Counted from the first letter of the stretch, positions 1-9,288 are shown. The stretch: DNA of 60,227 nucleotides from an uncultured Geobacteraceae bacterium (GCA_903876875.1 CAIRBT010000081.1:1-60227); one strand, 5' to 3'. Program-made: numbers and translations. Notes: a model not told the origin generated them from the letters alone.

Positions 1-128
1 CATTTTTGTAACATGTTGAACAAGCCGTTTATTTCACTTGTTTCAGTGCATGGATTCCTGTAATCAGTGGCAGCAGCACATATGGTTAACCGTTACTACT
101 ACCGGCCGCTCAGACAGATAGGGTGAGT

Positions 129-1424
129 ATGCAATGTCTGGTGGAGAATGCAGATGACACTATCATGACAACCGAATTTGACGAAATTTATCTCAGCCAG
201 GTTCTCGGCAAGAACGTTATCAACAACAATGGCGAAGAGCTTGGAGTACTGAGTGACCTGATCATGATGCCGGGAGAATCCTTTCCGGAAGTATCTCACA
301 TTATTTTCCGTACCGGTGATGGCCTGAAGTCATTGCCCTGGTCGGAAGTGGCTCTTTTCACCCATGTTGTCATTTCCTCTGTCGGTATCAATCCCCCCGG
401 GCTAACCCGTTATGAACCCCGTGAAGGTGAAATACTGGTCAGACGGGGTCTGCTTGACAAGCAGATTGTTGATGTTGACGGTGCCAAGGTCGTCCGGGTT
501 AATGATATTAAACTGGGCAAGTTCAATGATAAACTCTGTATTTTTAGCGTTGATATCGGCTTTCGCGGACTGCTGCGCCGTCTGGGATACATGGGGCTCG
601 GCGAGAAAATTGCGCGTATGCTTCGCAAGGAAATTTCATCCGCCGAAATCGGCTGGGAATACGTTCAGCCACTGGAACCGCACTCATCCCGTCTGGCTCT
701 CAATATCGCCCGTGGCCAGATGAATGAAATCCATCCGGCTGACCTTGCCGATATTATCGAGAACATCCCCATACGCAACATCCGTGCGGTACTGGATTCA
801 ATTGACCCTGAAACAACCGGCGATGCACTGTATGAGCTGGAAGCCGACATGCGTAATATCGTAGTCAACCAGCTCGATTCAGAGCAATTAACCGATATTC
901 TCGAAGAGATGGAACCGGACGAAGCGGCAGACATTCTCTCTGATCTTCCTGAGGACAAAGCGCGAGAACTGCTTGGCAAGATGGATCAGGAGGATGCCGA
1001 GGATATTCAGGAACTTTTGGAACAGGAGGATGACACGGCCGGTGGCTTCATGAATTCGGATTACTTCAGATTATCTCCGGATTGTAGCGTTGGTGCGGCA
1101 CTTGATCTGGTGAGAACAACCGGCGATGAAGTTGAGACTGTCTATTACGGTTATATTGTTACCGATGATGACCATCTTGAAGGGGTCGTTTCCCTGAAAG
1201 AACTGCTTATGTCATCCGCAGAAACTCACATTAGTCAAGTCATGGTCGAAAATATCAAGACGGTTTGTGTCGATGACGAATTGATTGACGTACTTGAAAC
1301 TCTCACCAAGTACAATCTGATTGCCCTTCCCGTTCTTGATGAAGACGGTCTCATGGCCGGGATTGTCACCGTTGACGATATTCTTGAGCATTATTTGCCA
1401 CGTATGCACAAATTGCATCGCTGA
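129..1424 (+). CDS. PRC-barrel / MgtE_N / tandem CBS domain protein without membrane part
   Basis: This cytosolic protein of about 431 aa has an N-terminal PRC-barrel-like region (roughly residues 10-160), an MgtE intracellular N-domain with repeated acidic helices (motif EMEPDEAADILSDLP near residues 260-275) and a C-terminal CBS pair ending in TVDDILEHY. In MgtE magnesium channels the N and CBS domains close the pore when Mg2+ binds, but no transmembrane segment exists here. It lies 16 bases upstream of an NRAMP-like transporter, so I infer that it gates or regulates that partner. The frame opens at GTG 123. ATG 129 is preferred because of the adjacent GGGTGAG; ATG 165, just before the conserved-looking MTTEFDEIYL, is also possible. 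The domain calls are firm; the regulatory role is inference. Confidence 0.85.
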   Translation: MQCLVENADDTIMTTEFDEIYLSQVLGKNVINNNGEELGVLSDLIMMPGESFPEVSHIIFRTGDGLKSLPWSEVALFTHVVISSVGINPPGLTRYEPREGEILVRRGLLDKQIVDVDGAKVVRVNDIKLGKFNDKLCIFSVDIGFRGLLRRLGYMGLGEKIARMLRKEISSAEIGWEYVQPLEPHSSRLALNIARGQMNEIHPADLADIIENIPIRNIRAVLDSIDPETTGDALYELEADMRNIVVNQLDSEQLTDILEEMEPDEAADILSDLPEDKARELLGKMDQEDAEDIQELLEQEDDTAGGFMNSDYFRLSPDCSVGAALDLVRTTGDEVETVYYGYIVTDDDHLEGVVSLKELLMSSAETHISQVMVENIKTVCVDDELIDVLETLTKYNLIALPVLDEDGLMAGIVTVDDILEHYLPRMHKLHR

Positions 1425-1440
1425 TCGGATATACACAACC

Positions 1441-2739
1441 ATGTTCAACTTTATTTCATCATATAGATTCTTGAAGCCGCTTAAAAGTTTCAGCCCGCGG
1501 AACATCATGATCTTCTTGGCAATCATCGGCCCGGGGATCATTACCGCTAATGTTGACAATGATGCCGGTGGTATCACCACCTATTCTTTGGCAGCAGCCA
1601 ATTACGGCTACTCGATTCTCTGGATGATGATACCGACAACCATTGCTCTGGTGGTTATTCAGGAGATGTGTGCCCGCATGGGGGCGGTCACCGGCAAGGG
1701 GCTTTCCGACCTCATCCGGGAATCCTTTGGCGTCAAAGTTACTTTTTACGTCATGATTGCGCTGCTTCTCACCAATATGGGCAACTCAATTTCCGAGTTT
1801 GCCGGTATCGCGGCCAGTCTGGAAATTTTCGGTGTCAGCAAATACATTTCCGTTCCGGTCTGTGCTGTTCTGGTCTGGCTATTGATTGTCAAGGGCTCTT
1901 ACAAATTGGTTGAAAAGGTTTTTCTGGTCGCCTGCCTCGTCTACATTGCCTATCCGGTTGCTGCGTTCATGGCCGGCCCGGACTGGCCGGTTGTGCTGAA
2001 AGCAACGGTGACACCCACATTCAAGACCGATAGTGCCTACCTGATGACCTTAATCGGCATTGTTGGGACAACCATTGCACCCTGGATGCAGTTCTACCAG
2101 CAGGCTGCGGTAGTAGAGAAGGGGATCACTGCAGATCAGTACAATTTTTCACGGATTGATGTCATCTTCGGCTGCATTATGGCAATCGTGGTGGCGTTTT
2201 TTATGATGGTCGCCTGCGCCTCCACCATTCACCTGCACGGGCTGAAAGTTGAAACTGCCGCCGATGCTGCGTTGGCTCTGAAACCGCTGGTCGGTCAGCA
2301 TGCATCGGCACTGTTTGCCTTCGGGCTTTTTAACGCATCACTCTTTGCCGCATGTATTCTGCCACTTTCAACCGCCTATTACATCTGTGAGGGGATGGGG
2401 TGGGAGTCAGGGGTGGATAAGGATTTCAAACAGGCTCCGCAGTTTTTCTGGCTCTTTACTATTATTATCATTATCAGTGCCGGGTTGATTTTAATTCCCA
2501 ATGCACCGTTAATGGCGATCATGTTTCTCTCTCAGGTCGTCAATGGTGCCGTTCTGCCATTTGTATTGATGTTTATGATTAAGCTGATCAACGACAAAAA
2601 TCTCATGGGGAGTTATGTCAATGGCCCATCTTTTAACATTATCTCCTGGATAACCGTAGTCATCATGATTGTTCTTACCATCGTCATGACTGTCGATATG
2701 GCAGTTCCAGGTATTACCAAACGAGTATTGTCATTCTGA
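1441..2739 (+). CDS. Divergent NRAMP-family divalent metal transporter
   Basis: This integral membrane protein of 432 aa has about eleven hydrophobic segments. It begins with the NRAMP-typical IIGPGIITAN, but the metal-site motifs are altered. The TM1 motif that is usually DPGN reads as NVDNDAGG, and the TM6 motif that is usually MPH reads as APW (in GTTIAPWMQFYQQ). In canonical NRAMPs the TM6 methionine favours Mn/Fe over Ca/Mg, and its loss is known in NRAMP-related Mg2+ transporters. With the MgtE_N/CBS protein just upstream, Mg2+ or a broad divalent substrate is plausible. The open frame extends back to 1321 inside the upstream gene; ATG 1441 is chosen because it follows that gene's stop and starts a normal N-terminus. 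The family is confident and the substrate uncertain. Confidence 0.88.
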   Translation: MFNFISSYRFLKPLKSFSPRNIMIFLAIIGPGIITANVDNDAGGITTYSLAAANYGYSILWMMIPTTIALVVIQEMCARMGAVTGKGLSDLIRESFGVKVTFYVMIALLLTNMGNSISEFAGIAASLEIFGVSKYISVPVCAVLVWLLIVKGSYKLVEKVFLVACLVYIAYPVAAFMAGPDWPVVLKATVTPTFKTDSAYLMTLIGIVGTTIAPWMQFYQQAAVVEKGITADQYNFSRIDVIFGCIMAIVVAFFMMVACASTIHLHGLKVETAADAALALKPLVGQHASALFAFGLFNASLFAACILPLSTAYYICEGMGWESGVDKDFKQAPQFFWLFTIIIIISAGLILIPNAPLMAIMFLSQVVNGAVLPFVLMFMIKLINDKNLMGSYVNGPSFNIISWITVVIMIVLTIVMTVDMAVPGITKRVLSF

Positions 2740-2743
2740 AATT

Positions 2744-3169
2744 ATGATCGTAAGTATAAAGAACGCATCTGAAATAGTGGGAGTAACACGGTCAACACTC
2801 CAGCGACAAAACGACAATAATATTTTGACGTTTACCACGCTACCAGACGGCTCACCAGGTATTGACCTTTCCGAGCTGTATCGTGTATATCCACCGGTAA
2901 ACGCAACAGCTACCTCTGACACGTACGTAGCCGAATACCCCAATGCGTTAGAAGTGTCAAAAGTCAAAAGTCTAAAAAGACAGTTGGAACTCCAACACAA
3001 ACAGCTCCTCCAATCTGAACAGTGGTTGCTTGGGCAGATTGACAAACTCAATGAGATTACTCAGACCTCTGAGCCGATTATTTCAGAGCAAGCAGCAGTA
3101 AAAAGAACAAGACTGCGTAGTTTGTTGAACACTATTGTAAATTGGATACGGTCTCTGTTACGTGCATGA
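2744..3169 (+). CDS. Plasmid-type HTH DNA-binding protein with coiled coil
   Basis: This 141-aa protein has an N-terminal helix-turn-helix (IKNASEIVGVTRSTLQR), a short Gly/Asp linker with GIDLSELYRVY, a central coiled coil (about residues 70-105, KSLKRQLELQHKQLLQ) and a basic C-terminus. This layout resembles small DNA-binding proteins found beside rep genes of mobilisable plasmids, sometimes labelled entry exclusion or replication accessory proteins. It starts 4 bases after the NRAMP stop with no visible Shine-Dalgarno, and is clearly more AT-rich than its neighbours. No rep, mob or transposase gene is adjacent. I infer a horizontally acquired fragment; whether it is expressed is unknown. 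Confidence 0.6.
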   Translation: MIVSIKNASEIVGVTRSTLQRQNDNNILTFTTLPDGSPGIDLSELYRVYPPVNATATSDTYVAEYPNALEVSKVKSLKRQLELQHKQLLQSEQWLLGQIDKLNEITQTSEPIISEQAAVKRTRLRSLLNTIVNWIRSLLRA

Positions 3170-3195
3170 ACAACATCCGGCAGTTACATCAGGAA

Positions 3196-3264
3196 TTTTA
3201 CCAATAATTACAATGATTTTTCCTAACCAAGGGGGTATATCTGTCATTGGTTCCATTGGTAAAA
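3196..3264. repeat. Nested inverted repeat (long hairpin) after the HTH gene
   Basis: TTTTACCAAT at 3196-3205 pairs perfectly with ATTGGTAAAA at 3255-3264. Inside it, CAATGA at 3211-3216 pairs with TCATTG at 3244-3249, leaving a symmetric 5x5 internal loop and a 27-base terminal loop. There is no poly-T tail, so it does not look like a standard terminator. It sits in the AT-rich gap between the HTH gene and the convergent glmS. Confidence 0.5.
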
Positions 3265-3367
3265 ATTCTGCCGCCTTGGTCGTTCCACTTTGATCTTCAT
3301 CATTAAATGTTACTTTGTTTTTCAATTATCGACTTTATTTTAACAACATAAATACGTCCGAATGAGA

Positions 3368-5197
3368 TTATTCCACCGTGACACTTTTCGCCAAATTCCT
3401 CGGCTGATCCACATCAGTTCCCTTTAAGACCGCAATATGATAGGCCAATAACTGGAGCGGCACCGATAGGAGCAGCGGATCAAGGTCTTCGTCAAGGTGC
3501 GGAATTTCGATAACAGTTTCCACCCTGCCCCGCACCTCGTCATCTCCGGCGGAACAGACGGCGATCACCCGCCCGCTGCGGGCTATGACCTCTTCCATAT
3601 TAGACAGGGTCTTTTCAAAGCAACTTCCCCTTGGAACCAGCACCACAACCGGAACATCCTCGTCAATCAAGGCGATGGGGCCATGCTTCATCTCACCGGC
3701 CGGATACCCTTCCGCATGGATATAGGAGATTTCCTTGAGTTTCAAGGCTCCCTCAAGGGCAATAGGGAAATTCTTTCCCCGCCCCAGATAAAGGAAATCA
3801 CGGGCATTCATATATTTTTTTGCCACTTTTTCCGTGTAGTCATTGAGCTTCAGCGCACTTTCCAGCATACCGGGCACTTTTTTCAGGGCAGCGATCATCT
3901 GCTGACCTTGGGCTATGTTGATGGCACCGATGGCTCTGCCAAGACGGATGGTGAAGAGATAGAGGGCTGTCAACTGGGTGACAAACGCTTTAGTTGAGGC
4001 AACACCGATCTCCGGGCCGGCATGGGTATAGATGACTCCACCCGATTCACGGGCAATGGAGGAGTCAACCACATTGCAGATGGCCATGTTCATGGCTCCC
4101 CGCGATTTTGCTTCCCGCAGTGCCGCCAGGGTGTCGGCCGTCTCCCCCGATTGGGAGATAACAATTGCCAGTACCCCCTCGCCAACAACCGGATTACGGT
4201 AGCGGAACTCGGAGGCGATATCGATTTCAACCGGAATGCGGCAGTGCCCCTCTATATAGAACTTGCCCACCAGAGCCGCATGCCAGGAGGTGCCGCAGGC
4301 GATGATGATAATCCGTTTGATGGAGGCCAACTGTTCTTCACTGAAATGCAGATCCTCCAGATAGACATCCCCCTGCGCCTCCCGAAGGCGACCAGCGATG
4401 GTGTCACGCACGGCACGGGGCTGTTCATGGATTTCCTTGAGCATAAAGTGACGGTATCCCCCCTTCTCCGCCATCATGGGGGACCAGTCGATATGCCGCG
4501 ACTTTTTTTCGAGGGGGGTGCCGTCGATTGTTGAGAAATGGGCTTCACCCTTACGGAACAGTACCAGCTCCCCATCATCCATAAAGACCATATCCCGTGT
4601 GTAGGCCAGAATGGCCGGGATATCGGAGGCCACGAAGAATTCACCGACACCGAGCCCCACAACCATCGGAGAACCAAGCTTAGCGGCAATCAGCAGATCG
4701 GGGTCGTTTTCATTGAGAATACAGACCGCATAGGCACCCCGCAGCTGGGCCAGGGACGCTCTGACCGCCTTCTCGAAATCTTTTTCCGTCCGTAAAGTCT
4801 GCTCGATGAGATGGGCGATAACTTCGGTGTCGGTCTCACTTTTGAAGGTGTGGCCAGCCTGCCGCAGCTGCTCTTTTAATTGCAGATAGTTTTCGATGAT
4901 GCCGTTATGCACCAGTATCACCGGCCCCCCTTTGTGGGGATGGGCGTTTATTTCAGACGGTCTGCCATGGGTAGCCCACCGGGTATGTCCGATACCAAGG
5001 GTTCCGGCAAGGGGCTGTTCCCGCAGCATATTCTCCAGATTAACCAATTTTCCCTGACTCCGCCTGATGGCCGATGTACCTTCCGTTACCGTGGCGATCC
5101 CCGCAGAGTCGTAGCCCCGATATTCGAGTTTTTTCAATCCTTCAAGAATAATGGGCGTTGCCTGCTGTGCCCCGATGTATCCAACAATTCCACACAT
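3368..5197 (-). CDS. glmS: Glutamine--fructose-6-phosphate aminotransferase (isomerizing)
   Basis: GlmS makes glucosamine-6-phosphate from fructose-6-phosphate and glutamine, the first step toward UDP-GlcNAc for peptidoglycan and LPS. The 609-aa length is normal. The N-terminus [10 protein letters not shown] places the catalytic Cys directly after the initiator Met, followed by the class II amidotransferase domain with HTRWATHG near residue 71. Two SIS sugar-isomerase domains follow (SQSGETADT near residue 350), and the protein ends in the expected [16 protein letters not shown] precedes the ATG. It is transcribed alone, divergent from the PBP1A gene. No glmS ribozyme is expected in this lineage and none was recognised. 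Confidence 0.97.
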   Translation of the reverse strand: MCGIVGYIGAQQATPIILEGLKKLEYRGYDSAGIATVTEGTSAIRRSQGKLVNLENMLREQPLAGTLGIGHTRWATHGRPSEINAHPHKGGPVILVHNGIIENYLQLKEQLRQAGHTFKSETDTEVIAHLIEQTLRTEKDFEKAVRASLAQLRGAYAVCILNENDPDLLIAAKLGSPMVVGLGVGEFFVASDIPAILAYTRDMVFMDDGELVLFRKGEAHFSTIDGTPLEKKSRHIDWSPMMAEKGGYRHFMLKEIHEQPRAVRDTIAGRLREAQGDVYLEDLHFSEEQLASIKRIIIIACGTSWHAALVGKFYIEGHCRIPVEIDIASEFRYRNPVVGEGVLAIVISQSGETADTLAALREAKSRGAMNMAICNVVDSSIARESGGVIYTHAGPEIGVASTKAFVTQLTALYLFTIRLGRAIGAINIAQGQQMIAALKKVPGMLESALKLNDYTEKVAKKYMNARDFLYLGRGKNFPIALEGALKLKEISYIHAEGYPAGEMKHGPIALIDEDVPVVVLVPRGSCFEKTLSNMEEVIARSGRVIAVCSAGDDEVRGRVETVIEIPHLDEDLDPLLLSVPLQLLAYHIAVLKGTDVDQPRNLAKSVTVE

Positions 5198-5243
5198 ATA
5201 AACTCTCCTTCATCCACGCCTAAGATACCGGTTAAACCTGGTT

Positions 5244-5252
5244 ATAATACCA
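5244..5252 (-). promoter_or_regulatory. Candidate extended -10 promoter for glmS
   Basis: On the minus strand the sequence reads TGGTATTAT, an extended -10 (TG-N-TATTAT), about 47 bases upstream of the glmS ATG. No good -35 lies at 16-18 bases, which fits an extended -10 promoter. Confidence 0.4.
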
Positions 5253-5435
5253 TAACAGCCTGCATGAAGCACGCTATTTTTCGGGATAGGCGGGGGGAAA
5301 CCGGGAGCCGCCGAATCCCTTTTATTCGTTAATATACTTGAATTTATTGAGGGATATGTTATTTATGCAGCACGGAAAACCGGCTATTGTGTAAAGGTCG
5401 GCGTTTATCATCATTTTTCACTGAAAGGTTCGGCA

Positions 5436-7748
5436 ATGGCACAACGAGCACAGCAAACCCCGACCCATAACAGTTATCTCTCCACGCTACTGCTCTGCGG
5501 CGTCACACTGACGGTTGTCGCCCTGCTGGGGGTGGCCGGCTACGTGTTCTATATGATGGCAAAACTTCCCCGGGTGGATCGTCTGGCAGATTATCGCCCC
5601 CCCATTGTTTCCCAGGTGTATGGGGATGACGGCAGCCTGGTGGGAGAATTTTATCTGGAGCGACGTATTGTCGTACCAATCAATAAAATGCCCCGCAAAC
5701 TGATTCAAGCCTTTGTTTCTGCTGAAGATGCCAATTTCTATTCCCATACCGGCATTGATTATCTCGGCATACTGCGTGCCGCCTTCAAAAATGTTCTCAC
5801 CATGAGCAAGAAAGAGGGAGCCTCCACCATTACCCAGCAGGTGACAAAATCCATGCTGCTGTCGCCGGAAAAGAAATTTTCCCGTAAAATCAAGGAAGCC
5901 ATCCTGGCCAAACGGATGGAGGATCGGCTCACCAAGGATGAGATTCTTTACCTTTACCTGAATCAGATCTATCTGGGGAGCGGTGCCTATGGGGTGCAGG
6001 CCGCTGCGGAAACCTATTTCGGCAAAAATGTTGAGCAGCTTAATCTGGCCGAAATGTCCCTGCTGGCGGGGTTGCCGAAGGCACCCAACTCCTACTCACC
6101 CATCAAGCATCTTGACAAGGCACGGGAACGCCAGGCCTATGTCCTCGACCGGATGACCAAGGAGGGCTATATCACGCCGGTGGAGGCGGAACATGCCAGA
6201 AACACCACCATCACCCTCCAGCCGATGAAAAAAGTAAATACCGAACAGTCGGCCTATTTCCTTGAGCATCTGCGTATCCAACTGGAGCAGAAATATGGTG
6301 AGGATCAGCTCTACAAGGGGGGGCTAAAGATCTATACCACCATGAACGCGGCAATGCAGCGTGCCGCCTACGACAGCCTCCGCAAAGGGCTGAAGGAGGT
6401 GGACAAGCGTCAGGGATTCCGGGGCGCCACCAAATTCTTGAGCAACACCGAGGTGGATCCGTTCTGCAGTAAGATTGAAGATTCCATTGATTCCGTCGCC
6501 TTGAAAGTCGGCGAGACCTATCAGGGGGTTGTGGTCGGCTTCAATACGGAACGGGGCGACGCACTGATCCGGGTGGGCGAACGCAAGGGCACCCTCACCC
6601 GCAAGAATATGGCCTGGGGGGGCAAAATCGCCCTGGTCAATCAATACGGCAAACCGGAAAAGGGAGCCCGTTCGCTGACCCTCGGTTCGGTGATCGAGGT
6701 GTCGGTTGTCACCCCGGAGAGCAAGGAGGAAGGGGCACAGTTCGCCCTGGATCAGACCCCGGAAGTACAGGCAGCGCTGGTGTCTATTGACCCCCGCACT
6801 GGCGGCGTAAAAGCCATGGTCGGCGGCTATGATTTCAAAAAAAGTCAGTTTAATCGAGCCATCCAGGCAAAGCGGAACGCCGGTTCCGCCTTTAAACCGA
6901 TTATCTATTCAGCAGCACTGGACAAGGGGCTGACCACGGCAACCATTATCGAAGATGCGGCCGTTGAATATCCCGATGGTGCCGGTGGGGTCTGGAAACC
7001 ACAGAACTATGACCATGAATTCCGGGGACCGGTCACCATGCGGGAGGCCTTGACCTACTCCATCAACATCGTCAGTGTCAAAATTATGGAGCAGATCGGT
7101 GCCCCCTACACCGCCGACTATGCCAAAAAACTGGGGTTCACCTCGGACATCCCGGCCAACCTGGCTTTGGCACTCGGCGCGGCCTCGGTCTCCCCCTTTG
7201 AGTTGACCGCCGCCTATACGGTTTTTGCCAATAATGGCATGGTAACACCCCAGTATTTTATCACCAAGGTGACCGACAATGACGGCACCGTTCTCCAGGA
7301 GAATCCCCCCCCGGTGCCGATTCCGGTCATGGCTCCCGAAACGGCCTATGTCATAACCAACCTGATGCAGAGTGTTGTGTCCAGCGGCACGGGACATCGA
7401 GCTTCGGTGCTCGGACGGCCGGTGGCGGGCAAAACCGGCACTACCAACGGAGCCAAGGATGCCTGGTTTATCGGCTACATCCCCCAACTGGTGACCGGCG
7501 TATGGGTCGGCTATGATCAGGAACGGTCGCTGGGAAGTGGTGGTACCGGTGGACAGGCGGCGGCTCCCATCTGGAGTGATTTCATGCAGAAGGCGGTGTT
7601 AAATCTGCCAACGCAGGATTTTGCCGCACCGGAAAACGTCTCTTTTGTGCTGATCAACCCCCGCACCGGCAAATTGGCCAAGGAGGGGAGTCCGGGGGCG
7701 GTCATGGAGTGTTTCATCAAAGGGAGCGAACCGAGTTCTTACGAGTAA
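5436..7748 (+). CDS. mrcA: Penicillin-binding protein 1A (bifunctional transglycosylase/transpeptidase)
   Basis: This 770-aa class A PBP polymerises and cross-links peptidoglycan on the outer face of the inner membrane. A single N-terminal anchor (about residues 18-40, LLLCGVTLTVVALLGVAG) precedes the GT51 domain with EDANFYSHTGID and GASTITQQVTK. An OB-like insert follows, then the transpeptidase domain with S484 in SAFK, the SIN motif and KTGTT near residue 668. The start at 5436 follows GAAAGG. It lies divergent from glmS and faces an L,D-transpeptidase gene, so two kinds of cross-linking enzyme are close together. All catalytic motifs are intact. Confidence 0.95.
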   Translation: MAQRAQQTPTHNSYLSTLLLCGVTLTVVALLGVAGYVFYMMAKLPRVDRLADYRPPIVSQVYGDDGSLVGEFYLERRIVVPINKMPRKLIQAFVSAEDANFYSHTGIDYLGILRAAFKNVLTMSKKEGASTITQQVTKSMLLSPEKKFSRKIKEAILAKRMEDRLTKDEILYLYLNQIYLGSGAYGVQAAAETYFGKNVEQLNLAEMSLLAGLPKAPNSYSPIKHLDKARERQAYVLDRMTKEGYITPVEAEHARNTTITLQPMKKVNTEQSAYFLEHLRIQLEQKYGEDQLYKGGLKIYTTMNAAMQRAAYDSLRKGLKEVDKRQGFRGATKFLSNTEVDPFCSKIEDSIDSVALKVGETYQGVVVGFNTERGDALIRVGERKGTLTRKNMAWGGKIALVNQYGKPEKGARSLTLGSVIEVSVVTPESKEEGAQFALDQTPEVQAALVSIDPRTGGVKAMVGGYDFKKSQFNRAIQAKRNAGSAFKPIIYSAALDKGLTTATIIEDAAVEYPDGAGGVWKPQNYDHEFRGPVTMREALTYSINIVSVKIMEQIGAPYTADYAKKLGFTSDIPANLALALGAASVSPFELTAAYTVFANNGMVTPQYFITKVTDNDGTVLQENPPPVPIPVMAPETAYVITNLMQSVVSSGTGHRASVLGRPVAGKTGTTNGAKDAWFIGYIPQLVTGVWVGYDQERSLGSGGTGGQAAAPIWSDFMQKAVLNLPTQDFAAPENVSFVLINPRTGKLAKEGSPGAVMECFIKGSEPSSYE

Positions 7749-7824
7749 ATCAGACAACTAATCAAAGTACTCATGGGATTATGCGGATTACGTTATTACC
7801 TTACCAAACAATCCGGCTTTTGAC

Positions 7825-7858
7825 GTTCTCTGCGCCCTCCGCGTCTCCGCGTGAGAAA
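7825..7858. repeat. Short-period (about 9-nt) intergenic repeat
   Basis: The stretch has a repeating CTCTGCG / CTCCGCG / CTCCGCG pattern between the PBP1A and L,D-transpeptidase genes. Similar sequences with 'ctctgcg...ctccgcg' periodicity occur in intergenic DNA of many environmental bacteria; that comparison is from memory. It does not look coding here. Confidence 0.5.
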
Positions 7859-7894
7859 GCCTCTAAAAATCGTCTATAACTTGACACGTGGATA

Positions 7895-9139
7895 TTATAA
7901 CGAAATATCCTCAACAACCCCGCGTTTTTGCTTGATTACCGTGTTGAATTTTTTCCAGTTCACCATTTTGGAGAGTTTCTGTTTTTCCACCATCTGCCGT
8001 GCCTCTGCACCGATGTCGGCACCGGTGTGGTAGACATCATCATGCACTTCCAGAAAAATCCGCCCCTCTTCGCTGACCGCCAGCTTGACCGGTTTATAGA
8101 TAATTTCTCCGCTGGTGTTTACCTTCACCTGGGGGAAAAACTCCTCCATCCGGCGGGGAGAAACCCGGATACAACCGTGACTTGAGAAACTATAAATTGA
8201 CCCGGGTCTGGTGGTGCTATGGATCAGGATGCCCGGAATCGAGGTTTTTATGGCATATTTCCCCAGGGGATTCTCCGGGCCGGGGGGGACGCTGGTGATG
8301 ACGTCCTTGCCCTGTTCCTCCATCTCCGTCTGAATCGATGACGGCACCGTCCAGGTGGGATCCTTGATCTTGGCGGTAATTTTGAATTTTCCTACCGGTG
8401 TCTGCCAGACGTATTTTTCATTTTTCACCACCGAACCAAGAGCCACCGGCAGTGAATCCACCAGCGTTCCCTGCTGGAAATAATAGAGCGTTCGATCCGG
8501 AATATTGACGATAATGCCGTTTTTCACCTGTTGGGGAACTATTTTCCGGTTATCGTAGGCAAGCCTTTGTCCCGTTTGCAGCACCGCCTTAGGGGCAAGA
8601 CCGTTCATACGTCGAAGATGGGCCTGGCTGACCCCCAACCGGGCGGCGACAGTACGAATGGTATCGGACTTGACCACCGTGTAGACCCCTTTGGTGCCAA
8701 TCAGCCGACCGGAACTGCGGAGAGCAGGCCGCAGCAACGGTTGCTGTTCCGCAACAGTGGGCTCCGGCTCCTCCCCCTCTTCCTCCGGCGTCAGCACCGA
8801 TTCAGCAGGTGGTCCCAGCGTTTTCAGTGGCGGCAGTTCAACCTCACCCTGCATTTTCAACTCAATAAGGCGGGCTTTTTGCAACACCATCTGGAAATAT
8901 TCCTCCGCACTGCCGAGGTCGTCACCCTGCACGTGCCGGAGTGCCACTCCATACACGTCTGACAGCGTGGTCATTTCCTCCGGAAACTTCTCGATTGCCT
9001 GTTCTTTCAGTAACCGTGCCACAGCAATTTCAGCGTCCTGACGACTGTCGGCACGGGCAGAATTAACAGGAATCAGCAGTAAAGCGATAAGAAGGAAGGG
9101 CAGCATATGCGGTTGTAAGCGTAGTTTTTCAATTGTCAT
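7895..9139 (-). CDS. Periplasmic L,D-transpeptidase with LysM domain (YkuD family)
   Basis: This 414-aa exported protein has a Sec signal peptide (hydrophobic PHMLPFLLIALLLIPVNSARA, residues 10-30), a helical N-region, an acidic/proline linker, a LysM peptidoglycan-binding domain (about residues 150-200, with YTVVKSDTIRTVAARLGV) and a YkuD domain (about 205-355). The catalytic motif SSHGCIRVSPRRME carries the nucleophilic Cys and its His. Such enzymes form 3-3 cross-links or attach lipoproteins to peptidoglycan. A C-terminal extension of about 60 residues is basic and of unknown use. It faces the PBP1A gene and shares an upstream region with the end of hcp. Confidence 0.92.
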   Translation of the reverse strand: MTIEKLRLQPHMLPFLLIALLLIPVNSARADSRQDAEIAVARLLKEQAIEKFPEEMTTLSDVYGVALRHVQGDDLGSAEEYFQMVLQKARLIELKMQGEVELPPLKTLGPPAESVLTPEEEGEEPEPTVAEQQPLLRPALRSSGRLIGTKGVYTVVKSDTIRTVAARLGVSQAHLRRMNGLAPKAVLQTGQRLAYDNRKIVPQQVKNGIIVNIPDRTLYYFQQGTLVDSLPVALGSVVKNEKYVWQTPVGKFKITAKIKDPTWTVPSSIQTEMEEQGKDVITSVPPGPENPLGKYAIKTSIPGILIHSTTRPGSIYSFSSHGCIRVSPRRMEEFFPQVKVNTSGEIIYKPVKLAVSEEGRIFLEVHDDVYHTGADIGAEARQMVEKQKLSKMVNWKKFNTVIKQKRGVVEDISL

Positions 9140-9155
9140 AACGGGACATTATGTA

Positions 9156-9176
9156 CATTATCTCGTAAAGATAATG
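9156..9176. promoter_or_regulatory. Palindrome upstream of the L,D-transpeptidase gene
   Basis: CATTATCT at 9156-9163 and AGATAATG at 9169-9176 form a perfect 8-bp inverted repeat around a 5-base loop, 17 bases upstream of the L,D-transpeptidase ATG. The position fits an operator or a leader hairpin. No regulator can be named. Confidence 0.35.
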
Positions 9177-9219
9177 CAATATTATTTTACAAGGGAAGCG
9201 TATACCATCCGTAAACGCT

Positions 9220-9252
9220 GTTGCCTCCACCGGTTTTTCCGGCGGAGGCAAC
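9220..9252 (-). terminator. Strong stem-loop downstream of hcp
   Basis: GTTGCCTCC pairs with GGAGGCAAC, and inside this CCGG pairs with CCGG around a TTTTT loop. The hairpin begins 36 bases past the hcp stop. No clear U-tract follows on either strand, so it may stop transcription inefficiently or protect the mRNA 3' end. Confidence 0.55.
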
Positions 9253-9288
9253 AGGATGTGAAGCGTTTTCGTGCCACGGATAGCCGGC

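Noticed and set aside
1321-1440. N-terminal extension of the NRAMP-like protein inside the upstream gene
   Set aside because: It overlaps the CBS gene by 100 bases, has no ribosome-binding site, and ATG 1441 gives a normal start.
5198-5435. glmS ribozyme
   Set aside because: No ribozyme core recognised, and it is known mainly from Firmicutes and relatives.
9156-9176. Fur box
   Set aside because: The half-sites are inverted relative to the Fur consensus and no iron-uptake gene is adjacent.
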